Source: Ruegeria sp. HKCCD7303
GTDB taxonomy: Bacteria > Pseudomonadota > Alphaproteobacteria > Rhodobacterales > Rhodobacteraceae
NCBI RefSeq assembly: GCF_013111185.1
Contig: NZ_WVRE01000001.1
Coordinates: 434,001 to 498,000 of the forward strand
Reading direction: 5' to 3'
Length of the DNA: 64,000 nt
In this document: piece by piece, positions 45,741-55,170 of the stretch
Layout of the letters: every line of letters begins with the position of its first letter
Numbering within the stretch: the stretch's first letter is position 1
Notes under the pieces: model-generated
The model's database searches: none
Told to the model about the DNA's origin: nothing
The model's input: the letters and a program-made list of their open reading frames with translations, nothing else
Made by a program: the position numbers and the translations under genes

Positions 45741-46342
45741 CCCACCGCCTTGTCATAGGCGGCAACGATCTGGCGGGCGCGGTCTGATATCTCGGTCACG
45801 TCCATGCCAGGTTTATATAGCGCCGATCCGATCCCGAACCCATCTGCCCCGGCCTTGATCCACTGATCAAAATTCTCAGGGCCCGCACCACCCACGGCAA
45901 ACACCAGCGCACCGTCAGGCAAAACCGGGCGCAAAGCTGCCAGTCCGGCAGGTCCTGCCATCACACCGGGAAACAGCTTTAGCCCTGTGGCGCCGGCCTT
46001 TAGTGCCCCGAACGCTTCGGTTGGGGTATAAACACCCGGCCAGCTTTGCATCCCCAAAGCGACCGTGCGCCCAATGACCTCGGCATCATAGTTTGGCGAT
46101 ACGATCAGTTTACCCCCGGCATCCGAAACAGCATTGACCTGATCGATGGTTAAAACCGTGCCTGCTCCGATCAGTGCCTGATGCCCGAATACCCTGGCAA
46201 GAATAGCGATACTATTTAACGGGTCGGGTGAGTTGAGCGGCACTTCGATACGGTCGATTCCCGCGTCAAGTATCACGCGCCCAACGGCTTCGGCGTCGGA
46301 CGGATTAAGCCCACGAAGAATGGCGATGATGGGACGGCTCAT
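45737..46342 (-). CDS. dgoA: 2-dehydro-3-deoxy-6-phosphogalactonate aldolase
   Basis: A 201-aa class-I aldolase of the KDPG/KDPGal family, cleaving 2-keto-3-deoxy-6-phosphogalactonate to pyruvate and glyceraldehyde 3-phosphate. The catalytic glutamate is in IEVPLNSP near residue 33 and the Schiff-base lysine in TGLKLFPG near residue 121. RIEVPLNSPDPL is typical of the galactonate branch. Partner of the kinase directly upstream with a four-base overlap. Confidence 0.92.
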   Translation of the reverse strand: MSRPIIAILRGLNPSDAEAVGRVILDAGIDRIEVPLNSPDPLNSIAILARVFGHQALIGAGTVLTIDQVNAVSDAGGKLIVSPNYDAEVIGRTVALGMQSWPGVYTPTEAFGALKAGATGLKLFPGVMAGPAGLAALRPVLPDGALVFAVGGAGPENFDQWIKAGADGFGIGSALYKPGMDVTEISDRARQIVAAYDKAVG

Positions 46343-47226
46343 GAATTCACCTTGTCTTTTGCCAGAGCAAGCCCTGCCAGTGTCGCCGCAGTGGCATTTT
46401 CAGTTTCGACAAACGCACCTTGTTGCTTCAGCGCAGTTGCATAAATCTGCGAAACACCGTCGGCACCAATCACGGCCAACTGTTGTCCCAACCAATAGGG
46501 TCGGGTGGCGGCCAGCTCGGCACCGATCAGCAACCCCGAAAGCTGCGCCCGAGCGGTGCCTTTGTCCTGACCGTGTAGCAGATCTGCTGCGCGCAGACCG
46601 AATAGGCGTGCTGCCAGTTGTTCGGGCTTGGACAGGGTATCTGCAACGGCGTCCACAAATGCGTTATCATCCCAACCTTCGCAAACCGAGTGTCGCAGCA
46701 CCGATTGCCCAGACAACAGATCGAACATCTCTCCCGTCATGAATGTCCGAAAGCTGACAACTTCGCCCGCGCTGACCTGAACCCACTTTGTATGCGTTCC
46801 GGGCAAACAGATCACCCCATCCCAATTCTGCCGCGCGGCAAGAAATCCTGCGATCTGCGTTTCTTCGCCACGCATAACGTCCGGCGGTGCCATCTGTTTC
46901 AGACCGGGCACGACAAAGGCACAGATGCGTGGATCGGTGTCGGGAACGCGGATTGGCGCGTCGGGCAGTGGTTGGCTTGGAACTGCGCCATAAGGTGCCT
47001 CGACCCAGCCCTGCCGCGCACCAACCATACCGCACGCGATTACGTCCACCGGGGTATCCGCCAGCCATGTTTCAACAAGCGCAAGCAACGCCGCCTGAAA
47101 CCCATCCTTGCCAACTCGGGCCATTCCTGCGTCAGACCGTGCCTGATCCAGCACGGTGCGCCCCTGCATGGCCCACGCGCGCAGATGGGATGTACCCCAA
47201 TCAACAGCGATCCATTCAGTATTCAT
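46339..47226 (-). CDS. dgoK: 2-dehydro-3-deoxygalactonokinase DgoK
   Basis: A ~295-aa DgoK-family kinase that phosphorylates 2-keto-3-deoxygalactonate. The N-terminal VDWGTSHLRAW motif and CLPGTHTKWV in the middle are family signatures. I choose the ATG at 47226, four bases after the dehydrogenase stop; a longer reading would overlap that gene. With DgoA it forms the lower part of the De Ley-Doudoroff pathway. Confidence 0.92.
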   Translation of the reverse strand: MNTEWIAVDWGTSHLRAWAMQGRTVLDQARSDAGMARVGKDGFQAALLALVETWLADTPVDVIACGMVGARQGWVEAPYGAVPSQPLPDAPIRVPDTDPRICAFVVPGLKQMAPPDVMRGEETQIAGFLAARQNWDGVICLPGTHTKWVQVSAGEVVSFRTFMTGEMFDLLSGQSVLRHSVCEGWDDNAFVDAVADTLSKPEQLAARLFGLRAADLLHGQDKGTARAQLSGLLIGAELAATRPYWLGQQLAVIGADGVSQIYATALKQQGAFVETENATAATLAGLALAKDKVNS

Positions 47227-47230
47227 CACG

Positions 47231-47995
47231 TCACCCCGTAACCACAACGCCACCGTCAACGACCACGCATTGGCCGGTCATCGCGCGGCTGGCCTTAGAC
47301 GCCAGAAACAGGGTGGGCGCAATCATGTCTTCAGGTGTCAGATGCTCTTTCAGGCATTGCCGGTCCAGATGTGCAGCCAAATCTTCGGGCGTGGCCCACA
47401 TGTCCAGCTGTTTCTGCGTCAGAACCCAGCCGGGCGCCAGGGCGTTGACCCGGATGTTCTGTGGCCCAAGCTCGCGCGCCAAAGAGCGTGTCATGCCCGT
47501 GATCCCGGCGTTTGACGTCGTGTAGATCGGATAGCCCGCGTTGCCCATCATATAGCTGATTGAACTGAAATTGATGATCGCACCCCCGTCTTTCATCTGC
47601 CGGGCGGCTTCCTGACAGGCGAAGTAATAGGCTTTCAAGTTGACCTCGATCATCCAGTCCCAGAACTCTGGCGTTGTTTCGTCCAAGGCGTGCCGCTGAT
47701 CGTTGGCCGCGTTATTGACCAGTACATGCAAAGGCCCATGTACGTCGGCGGCCTTGCGCATGGTTGCGTGCAGCAATTCGGTATCGGTCATGTCACCCTG
47801 CATGAAAAGCGGCGCGCGGCCATGCTTGTCGCGCATCTCGTCAACAAACCCGCTGGCGTCCGAGCGACCGATGAACGTAACGTTGGCCCCCTGAGCCATA
47901 AAACCATCTGTCAGCGCCGCGCCGACGCCCGAGCCTCCGCCCGTGATATAGACAGACGCCCCTTTCAGGTCATGAAATGTTGCTAGTTGGGGCAT
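47231..47995 (-). CDS. SDR-family sugar dehydrogenase, putative galactose 1-dehydrogenase, atypical active site
   Basis: A 254-aa short-chain dehydrogenase. The TGGGSGVG cofactor loop (about 18-25), NNAAND (94-99), the catalytic serine region NFSSIS (142-147) and Tyr158 are present. The position four residues after the tyrosine, which is lysine in nearly all SDRs (YxxxK), is Asn162 here (codon AAC at 47512-47510). The C-terminal half, with VNALAPGWVLTQKQ, looks like sugar 1-dehydrogenases. Operon context suggests D-galactose oxidation to the lactone, but loss of the lysine may weaken or abolish activity. Overlaps the dehydratase gene by one base. Confidence 0.82.
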   Translation of the reverse strand: MPQLATFHDLKGASVYITGGGSGVGAALTDGFMAQGANVTFIGRSDASGFVDEMRDKHGRAPLFMQGDMTDTELLHATMRKAADVHGPLHVLVNNAANDQRHALDETTPEFWDWMIEVNLKAYYFACQEAARQMKDGGAIINFSSISYMMGNAGYPIYTTSNAGITGMTRSLARELGPQNIRVNALAPGWVLTQKQLDMWATPEDLAAHLDRQCLKEHLTPEDMIAPTLFLASKASRAMTGQCVVVDGGVVVTG

Positions 47996-49704
47996 CAGTG
48001 GCTCTCTCTGGTTACAAGGCGGGTGTCTTTGCCCACAAGGAAATCAAGATCAGCGCCCTGATCTGCCTGAAGCACGTGGTCGATGTAAAGTTTCGCGTAA
48101 CCACGGGAGTAATACGGCTCATCCGGCTGCCACGCGGCGCGACGGGCGTCCAGTTCCGCTTCATCAACCAGTAATTCCATCTCACCCTTGCTGGCCGAGA
48201 TACGAATGCGGTCACCGGTTTTCACCAGTGCCAGTGTACCACCGGCTTGCGCTTCGGGGCTGACATGCAGAATGACAGTGCCATAAGCGGTACCGGACAT
48301 GCGCGCGTCTGAGATGCGGATCATGTCACGCACGCCCTCTTTCACCAGCTTGGCCGGGATCGGCATGTTGCCAACCTCGGGCATGCCGGGATATCCCTTG
48401 GGGCCGCAGCCTTTCAGGACCAGAATAGTATCAGGTGTGACCGGCAGATCATCTCGGTCGATATTGGCTTTCAGGTCTTCGATGTTTTCAAAAACGTAAG
48501 CCTCGGACTCGGTTTCCAGAAATTCATCCGTCGCCGCCGATGGTTTCACAATCGCCCCGTTGGGCGCCAAGTTGCCTCGCAAGACGCGCAGACCGGCGGC
48601 AGGTTTCACCGGATCGTTGAAAGGGCGGATGACGTCCGTATTGAAGCACTCGGCCCCTTCATAATGGGCTGAAATGTCCTTGTTCAACACGGTTTTTGCC
48701 TGGCGAAGGAAGGGTTTAAGCTCGTTCAGCACGACGGGAACCCCGCCTGCGTAGCAGAAGTCCTCCATCAGGTATTTGCCCGAAGGCATACAGTTAACCA
48801 GTAGAGGAATCTCAGACCCAATCTCAAAGTCCTTGAGCGTTAGATCAACTCCTACACGGCCTGCCAGAGCCAACAGGTGGACCACAGCATTGGTTGACCC
48901 ACCCACAGCAGCATTCGCCAAAATGGCGTTCTCGAACGCTTCCTTGGTCAGGATGTCCGAGGGCTTCAGGTCTTCGCCCACCATCTCGACGATCCGTTTG
49001 CCGGTCAGATGTGCCAGCGCCATACGGCGGGCATCCACTGCGGGCAGGGCAGCATTGGTAGGCAGGGACATACCCATCGCCTCAACCAGCGAGGCCATGG
49101 TGCTGGCAGTCCCCATGGTCATACAAACCCCCGCGCTGCGAGACATGCCGGATTCGGCGTTCATGAAATCCTGCAGCGTCATTTCCCCAGCGCGGACAGC
49201 CTCGGAGAATTTCCAAACGTCGGTGCCCGAACCGATATCCTGCCCGCGATATTTGCCGTTCAGCATCGGGCCGGAGCTGACCACGATTGACGGCAAATCG
49301 ACCGAGGCTGCGCCCATCAGCTGCCCGGGCGTTGTCTTGTCACACCCGCCCAGCAGGACAACGCCATCAATTCCGTATGCGCGGATGCTTTCTTCGACAT
49401 CCATCGCCAGCAGATTGCGGAACAGCATGGCGGTCGGCTTCATCTGTGTTTCGCCCAGTGACATGACGGGGAATTCGACCGGAAAGCCACCTGCCTCCCA
49501 CACACCGCGTTTGACGCCTTCGGCCAGATCGCGCAGGCCCGAGTTACAAGGCGTCAGTTCGGACCATGTGTTGCAGATGCCGATGATAGGGCGCCCATCA
49601 AAAGCGTGGTCAGGAAACCCTTGGTTCTTCATCCACGAACGATGGATGAACCCGTCCTTGTCGAGTTTTCCATACCAATGTGATGAGCGGCGCTTTTTTG
49701 TCAT
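47995..49704 (-). CDS. IlvD/EDD-family sugar-acid dehydratase, probable galactonate dehydratase
   Basis: A 569-aa dehydratase of the IlvD/EDD superfamily, in the sugar-acid branch (L-arabonate, D-xylonate, D-galactonate). Fe-S cysteines are in GICNTWSELTPCNSG, LLGGCDKTTPG and GVCMTMGTAST, and the magnesium/substrate region includes SGMSRSAG and RISDARMSGTAYG. Here it would dehydrate D-galactonate to 2-keto-3-deoxygalactonate for DgoK. It is not the enolase-type DgoD of E. coli. Substrate choice rests on operon context. Confidence 0.87.
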   Translation of the reverse strand: MTKKRRSSHWYGKLDKDGFIHRSWMKNQGFPDHAFDGRPIIGICNTWSELTPCNSGLRDLAEGVKRGVWEAGGFPVEFPVMSLGETQMKPTAMLFRNLLAMDVEESIRAYGIDGVVLLGGCDKTTPGQLMGAASVDLPSIVVSSGPMLNGKYRGQDIGSGTDVWKFSEAVRAGEMTLQDFMNAESGMSRSAGVCMTMGTASTMASLVEAMGMSLPTNAALPAVDARRMALAHLTGKRIVEMVGEDLKPSDILTKEAFENAILANAAVGGSTNAVVHLLALAGRVGVDLTLKDFEIGSEIPLLVNCMPSGKYLMEDFCYAGGVPVVLNELKPFLRQAKTVLNKDISAHYEGAECFNTDVIRPFNDPVKPAAGLRVLRGNLAPNGAIVKPSAATDEFLETESEAYVFENIEDLKANIDRDDLPVTPDTILVLKGCGPKGYPGMPEVGNMPIPAKLVKEGVRDMIRISDARMSGTAYGTVILHVSPEAQAGGTLALVKTGDRIRISASKGEMELLVDEAELDARRAAWQPDEPYYSRGYAKLYIDHVLQADQGADLDFLVGKDTRLVTRESH

Positions 49705-49730
49705 TTTTTGTTAGCCTTCTAGTCTCGCGG

Positions 49731-51071
49731 TCAGGCGGCTTTGGCGGGTTTGCACCAATCCGGCAACCAGTCTGCATGTGCGTCCAGTAGATCGCTCACC
49801 AGGCTGCGGATTTGACGAAGGTCCAATTCGGCAGCGGTGTGTGGATCCATCATCGCGGCGTGATAGATGTATTCGGGGTTCTGATCGACCAATGCGCGGA
49901 CCGTCAGTTCCTGCACATTGATTTGGCTGCGCATCAACGCGATCAATTGGGGCGGGATGTCCGTGACAACCGAAGGCTGGACACCATTACTGTCAACCAG
50001 GCAAGGCGTTTCGACAGCGGCACCCAGTGGAAGTTGGGGAATTTGACCGGTGTTGGGCAAGTTGCCGTAGGCTGTATAGGGCGTATCCGTGACGATGGCG
50101 TTCATCAGGTCGGCCGCGAATTCGTGGCTTCGAATGACTTCAATGTCGCGGCCGTCGGTCAACGTCTTGGCCTGTTCTTTCCAGTTAGCGACCTGTTCGA
50201 CACAACGGGTTGGGTACTCGTCCAGCGGGATCGAAAACTGTTCGATCAGATCCTGGCGTCCGTCCTTGATGAACCACGGGACGTATTCCGCCAGATGTTC
50301 CGAGCTTTCAGTGCAGAAATAGCCCAGGTGGTCCATTACTTCGTAACGCACTTTGTTGGGGCAGCGCGGCATCAGCAGGGGTGGTTTTGGGATTTGGCCA
50401 TTGGCATACCCCTGCCTCAAAGCGGGGTAGAGATCGCTGTTTTGATGTTCAAGTTTCAGGAAGAAGGCCACATGATTGACGCCCGCAACCTTGTAGCGGA
50501 TGTCCTCTTTGCGCAGGTCCAGATCATGAGCTAGTTCCTCGACCGTGTTCTGAACCGAATGGCACAAACCAACATGTTTTAGGCTGGGGAATTGCTCGGC
50601 CAAGGCCCAGGTGTTGATCGCCATCGGGTTTACGTATTGTAGCAGTGTTGCGTTGGGACAGAGCTGCATCATGTCCCGTGCTACGTCCCATAACACAGGA
50701 ACCGTGCGCAGCCCGCGCATGATGCCACCGACGCCCAGCGTGTCGGCAATGGTCTGGCGCAGGCCATATTGCTTGGGGATTTCGAAATCGGTGACAGTGC
50801 AGGGCTCATACCCCCCGACCTGAAAGGCGGTAATGACAAAATCTGCGCCATCCAACGCAGCGCGGCGGTCAGTATGGGTTGTAACCGTCGCCCCTGTACC
50901 GACCGACTGGATCATAGCGCGAGCTACAGCTTCGCTTTCGGCAAGCCGCTCGGGGTCTATGTCCATCAGTGCAAATTGGCTGTTGGCCAATGCAGGGGTC
51001 AGCAGGGCGTCACCTACGATGTTCTGCATGAAGATCGTGGAACCAGCCCCGATAAAGGTGATCTTTGTCAT
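49731..51071 (-). CDS. Alpha-galactosidase, GH4 (MelA-like)
   Basis: A 446-aa family-4 glycosidase, an NAD+- and Mn2+-dependent enzyme that works by redox-assisted elimination. The Rossmann loop GAGSTIF is at the N-terminus. CHSVQ near residue 170 is the motif that marks the alpha-galactosidase branch and provides a metal cysteine; the metal histidine is in GVNHVAF. Cytoplasmic. It is 26 bases from the dehydratase gene and just after the permease gene, so it acts on imported alpha-galactosides such as melibiose-type or galactosyl-glycerol compounds (inference). Confidence 0.92.
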   Translation of the reverse strand: MTKITFIGAGSTIFMQNIVGDALLTPALANSQFALMDIDPERLAESEAVARAMIQSVGTGATVTTHTDRRAALDGADFVITAFQVGGYEPCTVTDFEIPKQYGLRQTIADTLGVGGIMRGLRTVPVLWDVARDMMQLCPNATLLQYVNPMAINTWALAEQFPSLKHVGLCHSVQNTVEELAHDLDLRKEDIRYKVAGVNHVAFFLKLEHQNSDLYPALRQGYANGQIPKPPLLMPRCPNKVRYEVMDHLGYFCTESSEHLAEYVPWFIKDGRQDLIEQFSIPLDEYPTRCVEQVANWKEQAKTLTDGRDIEVIRSHEFAADLMNAIVTDTPYTAYGNLPNTGQIPQLPLGAAVETPCLVDSNGVQPSVVTDIPPQLIALMRSQINVQELTVRALVDQNPEYIYHAAMMDPHTAAELDLRQIRSLVSDLLDAHADWLPDWCKPAKAA

Positions 51072-51093
51072 CTTACAAACTCTTGGTTTGACG

Positions 51094-51942
51094 TTATTTT
51101 ACGGCACCGAGGGTCAGGCCCGCGATAAAGTGTTTCTGCATCAGGAAGAACATGGCAACCGGCGGTAAAGCTGCAACGATCGAGCCTGCACTCATTAACT
51201 GATAGGCTGCCCTGAACTGCGCGTTAAAGCTGGTGATTCCTGCGGTGACAGGCTGGCTTTCAGCGCCTTGGGTCAGCACGACGGCCCAAAAATAGTCGTT
51301 CCAGATAAAGGTAAAAATCAGCACGCTAAGCGCTGCAATTGCCGGTTTCATCAATGGCAGCACGACGTACCAGAATATTCGCCATTCGCTAATGCCTTCC
51401 ACCCGAGCAGCTTCGATCAACTCGAAGGGCAGGGCGCGAATGAAGTTCCGCATGAACAGGGTGCAGAACCCGGTCTGGAACGCGATGTGGAACAGGACAA
51501 GGCCGGTTTTTGTGTTGTAGAGACCAAGTTCAAGGGTGAGGTCGCGTACGGGTACCATCAGAATCTGGAAGGGTACGAAGTTGCCCGCGACAAACATGAA
51601 AAAGATCCAGAGGTTCGATTTGAACTTGTAGATCCCCAACGCGAACCCGGTCATGCAGCTAAGCGCGACGGCTCCGATCACAGTTGGGATGGTGATCATG
51701 AACGAGTTCAACAGATAGCGCGGCATGTCCGAGTTGAAGAATACCTGCCCATAGTTGAACGCACCTTCAAAGCTTGATGGCAATCCCCAGTAATTGGCGT
51801 TTGTGAAATCCGCGGCGGGCTTGACCGAAAACAGGGCAACCGCCAGCAGTGGACCCAGCCATAGCAACAAGGCCAGCGGCAGCATGGCCTGATAGGTGAT
51901 CTGCGCCGCTCGGGGTTGTTTTTCGATGGGTTTGGGAAACAT
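51094..51942 (-). CDS. Sugar ABC transporter permease (MalG-like)
   Basis: A 282-aa permease with six helices. The EAA loop FELIEAARVEGISEWRIFWY near residue 170 and the C-terminal LMQKHFIAGLTLGAVK are typical of the second permease of carbohydrate ABC importers. One base separates its start from the stop of the first permease gene. Together with the binding protein and the ATPase on the other strand it should import galactosides. Confidence 0.9.
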   Translation of the reverse strand: MFPKPIEKQPRAAQITYQAMLPLALLLWLGPLLAVALFSVKPAADFTNANYWGLPSSFEGAFNYGQVFFNSDMPRYLLNSFMITIPTVIGAVALSCMTGFALGIYKFKSNLWIFFMFVAGNFVPFQILMVPVRDLTLELGLYNTKTGLVLFHIAFQTGFCTLFMRNFIRALPFELIEAARVEGISEWRIFWYVVLPLMKPAIAALSVLIFTFIWNDYFWAVVLTQGAESQPVTAGITSFNAQFRAAYQLMSAGSIVAALPPVAMFFLMQKHFIAGLTLGAVK

Positions 51943-51943
51943 C

Positions 51944-52870
51944 TCAGTGCCCCTTTTCTTCGCGGTACATCGACCACAGGAAGTAGGCGATGAAGCAGAG
52001 CATGATGAGGAACAGGATCACTGCGATTGCAGCGCCATATCCCATGCGGAAGCCGTATTCGGACAGGGCAACCTCGAACATGTAGTAGGCCAGCACCCTA
52101 GATGATCCGAAGGGTCCGCCTTGGGTCATGATCGAGATCAGGTCGAAGCTGCGCAAAGCGCCGATGATTGTAACAACAAATGCGATGAAGGTGGCGGGGC
52201 GTAGTTGTGGCAGGATGATGTGCCACAGCATTCTCCACCCTTTTGCACCGTCCAATCGCCCGGCCTCAATCTGTTCCGGATCCACAGCGTTCAAGCCCGT
52301 CAGATACAGTATCATGCAATATGCGGTTTGCGGCCAAAGACCGGCGAAGATGATGCCATAGGTGACGAACCGTTCGTCGCCCAGCACATTCAGCGGGCCA
52401 AGGCCTAAGAAACCAAGGAATTCGTTCAAGAGCCCGAAGGTCGGGTCATAAAACCACGTAAATACAAGGCCCACGACCACCTGAGAGATTACGAACGGGA
52501 AGAAGAACAGGGATTTGTACAGGCGGATGCCCCAAACCGTCTGGTTCAGGAATAATGCGATGAACAGGCCCGCCGGAATCGCCAGAAGATAAAGGATCAG
52601 CCAGATCAGGTTGTTTTTCAACGAGATGAAAAAAGCATCCCGATCCACCCATTCCCAATACAGGTCTTCGTAATTCCGGAACCCGACATATTCGGCTGCG
52701 CCCAAACCGTCCCATTCGTAAAGGGACAGGTTGAAGGATTGGAATACCGGGATGATCACATAGACCATGAAGAACAGCAGACCCGGCGCCAGGAACAACC
52801 ACGGCGCAATTCGCTGCTGGTTGCGGTGAAACCAGCTTTCTTGTTCTGGGATGTCGGCGGCAACGGTCAT
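51944..52870 (-). CDS. Sugar ABC transporter permease (MalF-like)
   Basis: A 308-aa permease with about six to seven membrane segments. NQQRIAPWLFLAPGLLFFMVY opens the membrane region and the EAA loop PEQIEAGRLDGAKGWRMLWH is near residue 220. It lies 93 bases after the binding-protein gene on the same strand and just before the second permease gene. Confidence 0.9.
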   Translation of the reverse strand: MTVAADIPEQESWFHRNQQRIAPWLFLAPGLLFFMVYVIIPVFQSFNLSLYEWDGLGAAEYVGFRNYEDLYWEWVDRDAFFISLKNNLIWLILYLLAIPAGLFIALFLNQTVWGIRLYKSLFFFPFVISQVVVGLVFTWFYDPTFGLLNEFLGFLGLGPLNVLGDERFVTYGIIFAGLWPQTAYCMILYLTGLNAVDPEQIEAGRLDGAKGWRMLWHIILPQLRPATFIAFVVTIIGALRSFDLISIMTQGGPFGSSRVLAYYMFEVALSEYGFRMGYGAAIAVILFLIMLCFIAYFLWSMYREEKGH

Positions 52871-52963
52871 GACGGTGTTCCGGGTGATAAGGGGTGGCGG
52901 GCTGAAGTCCGTCCTACATTTCAGGGGATAGGTAGGCCGGGCAATTAGCCCGGCCCGATCCGC

Positions 52964-54223
52964 TTAGTTGTCGTAGATGCGCTGACGGGCGCGTTCCAGT
53001 TTCGCCAGAATACGATCAGCATTGTCCGGCTTGACCATAAATTCCTGGAAACCTTCCATCGAAACTTTGGCCATTTCAGCCGGAGCATCGCGGTCCCAGA
53101 ATTGAGCGACACCGCCGGGGCTGTTTGATGACAGCATTTGGAAGCCCTGCTGCAGGAACTTGTCGTCATCCACCGAAGACTGCGCGTTCACAGGCAGCTG
53201 ACCTAGGTTTGCACCATTGTTGATCTCGGTTTGCTCGTCTGCCGAAACCACAAAGCGCAGGAACTCACGCGCGGCTTCTTTGTTGGACGCATTGGCCGGG
53301 ATGTGGAACGTGTCTGTCGGAGCGTCTTCGGCCAATTCGACGTCGGGATTGATCGAAACGAACTGGTAGAAGTCCAGCTGATCATCCGTCAGACCGGCAT
53401 CACGCAACGGCGCAACGGCGAAGTTGCCCATCAGGTAAGCAGCGGCTTCGCCATTGACCATAAAGGGCAGGGCCTCTTGCCAGCTATAGGTCTGATGGTT
53501 GTCGATGAACGCACCCATGTCGATCAGCTGTTTCCAGTTGGCGAAGGTCTGTTTGACTCGATCATCTTCCCAGCTGATTTCGCCATTGGCGAGTTGGTTG
53601 TGGAAGTCAAACCCGTTGGTGCGCATGTTCAGGTAGTCGAACCAGCCACCGGCGGTCCACAGGAACTTGGTGCCGATGGTATAGCAGGCGCGACCTGAAT
53701 CGACGATCTTCTGGCAGTTGGACAGTTCTTCTTCCCAAGTCGTCGGTTCGCTCAGGCCCAGCTCATCAAAGATGTCTTTGCGATAGTAAACGCCCCACTG
53801 ATAGTAGGTGTACGGCACACCCCACTGCTTGCCATCGATGGTCATCGCGCCTTTGGTCGAAGCCAGGTTCTCGGCAATTTCAGGCTCGGCCCACAGGTCT
53901 GATACGTCTTCAAACAGGCCTGCCTCAACATATGGCTTCATGCGATTGGCTGCGTACCAAGTGGCCACGTCCGGAGTATCGGCCGTGAGGAAATTGCGAA
54001 TCTGCGTTTTATAAGCTTCGCGGTCGATCACGGTGGTTTCGATTTCCAAACCTGGATGCTGTTCCGCAAACCGCTCGATCATCGCTTCCATCGTCGCACG
54101 CGGCGCCGGGTTTGACGTGTCCAGGAAAATGCGCAGCTCTCCGGTCAGTTCCGCAGCTGCTGGCGCCGCCATTGCGACGCCAAGCGCCAGCGCAGCCGTT
54201 GTGCGCTTGAAAGTGGAATACAT
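52964..54223 (-). CDS. Sugar ABC transporter solute-binding protein
   Basis: A ~419-aa family-1 (MalE-like) binding protein with a signal peptide (TTAALALGVAMAAPAAAEL). The start at 54223 is set by a GGAGGAG site directly upstream; an in-frame start 48 bases earlier lies in the promoter. It is the first gene of the ten-gene minus-strand galactoside operon, so abundant expression is expected. Specificity for alpha- or beta-galactosides is inferred from the hydrolases in the operon. Confidence 0.9.
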   Translation of the reverse strand: MYSTFKRTTAALALGVAMAAPAAAELTGELRIFLDTSNPAPRATMEAMIERFAEQHPGLEIETTVIDREAYKTQIRNFLTADTPDVATWYAANRMKPYVEAGLFEDVSDLWAEPEIAENLASTKGAMTIDGKQWGVPYTYYQWGVYYRKDIFDELGLSEPTTWEEELSNCQKIVDSGRACYTIGTKFLWTAGGWFDYLNMRTNGFDFHNQLANGEISWEDDRVKQTFANWKQLIDMGAFIDNHQTYSWQEALPFMVNGEAAAYLMGNFAVAPLRDAGLTDDQLDFYQFVSINPDVELAEDAPTDTFHIPANASNKEAAREFLRFVVSADEQTEINNGANLGQLPVNAQSSVDDDKFLQQGFQMLSSNSPGGVAQFWDRDAPAEMAKVSMEGFQEFMVKPDNADRILAKLERARQRIYDN

Positions 54224-54250
54224 GGTCTCCTCCCTGTTGCTCCCATGTGA

Positions 54251-54289
54251 GGTTCCAAATATTGAAACCAAGTTTTATATATTGAAAAC
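54251..54289. promoter_or_regulatory. Two candidate IclR-regulator operators
   Basis: The divergent gap holds two pseudo-palindromes: GGTTCCAAATATTGAAACC (54251-54269) and GTTTTATATATTGAAAAC (54272-54289). Both contain ATATTGAAA, repeated 20 bases apart, near two helical turns. They lie 30-65 bases upstream of the binding-protein start and 48-86 bases upstream of the regulator start, suitable for the adjacent IclR-family protein to control both directions. Confidence 0.6.
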
Positions 54290-54336
54290 TACACATCGAC
54301 TCGGTTAGTCTTGTCAAGACCCATCGAGAGGAAGCG

Positions 54337-55170
54337 ATGGAAAACGGAGGAGAATGCAAGCCCGTGTCAGGTGATGGAACCATAGGCAAAGCATGTGACG
54401 TGCTGGATCACGTCGCGGCATTTCAACGCCCTGTGCGGTTTTCTGAACTGCTGGACAGCAGTGCCTTTCCCAAGGCAACGCTCTACCGGTTCCTTCAATC
54501 CCTGACGAATCAGGGAATGTTGTCTTACGACCCGGACAGACAAACCTATGCGCCTGGTATGAGGTTGGTTCGCCTTGCCCATGCCGCGTGGACTCAAAGC
54601 TCTCTGGCCCCAATAGCACGCCCATTCCTTGACGCGTTGAGCCGGGAAACAGGTGAAACTGTACATTTGGCGCAGCTCGACTCAGGCCAGGTTCTGTACG
54701 TCGACAAACGCAACGCTGCGCAGCCCATTGAGATGTATTCGCAAGCCGGCAAAGTCGGGCCCGCCTACTGCACCGGGGTTGGCAAGGCGATGATGGCGTT
54801 TTTGGGGGAGGAGGCGCTGAACAGGGTCCTTTCCCAACAAAGCTATCACCGCTTCACTGACAAGACCCTCACCTCGGAACAGGCGCTGCGCGACGACCTC
54901 GAACGGATACGCAACCGCGGGTTCGCTGTTGATGATGAAGAACACGAACCCGGTATCATCTGTATCGCCTGCCCGGTTCTGACGTCCAACAGTCGAATGC
55001 TGGGCGCGATTTCCGTGACAGGCTCGACGGAACGGATGGATTTCAAACAACTCGAAGCCTGGGTGCCGCGTCTACGCCGCGTGGCCGAACAGATCGGGGC
55101 CGAGGCGCAGGCATGGCGCTTTCCCGAAACGGACCCAAACCACAGCAATGACAGGATGCAAGCGACATGA
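54337..55170 (+). CDS. IclR-family transcriptional regulator of the galactoside operon
   Basis: A 277-aa IclR-type regulator: N-terminal winged helix-turn-helix (about residues 14-75; FSELLDSSAFPKATLYRFLQ) and a GAF-like effector domain (about 90-265; YCTGVGKAMMAF and ACPVL are typical). AGAGGAAG precedes the ATG. It is divergent from the galactoside operon and overlaps the transporter ATPase gene by four bases, a strong hint that it regulates galactoside uptake and catabolism. The effector may be a pathway sugar acid; not known. Confidence 0.87.
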   Translation: MENGGECKPVSGDGTIGKACDVLDHVAAFQRPVRFSELLDSSAFPKATLYRFLQSLTNQGMLSYDPDRQTYAPGMRLVRLAHAAWTQSSLAPIARPFLDALSRETGETVHLAQLDSGQVLYVDKRNAAQPIEMYSQAGKVGPAYCTGVGKAMMAFLGEEALNRVLSQQSYHRFTDKTLTSEQALRDDLERIRNRGFAVDDEEHEPGIICIACPVLTSNSRMLGAISVTGSTERMDFKQLEAWVPRLRRVAEQIGAEAQAWRFPETDPNHSNDRMQAT

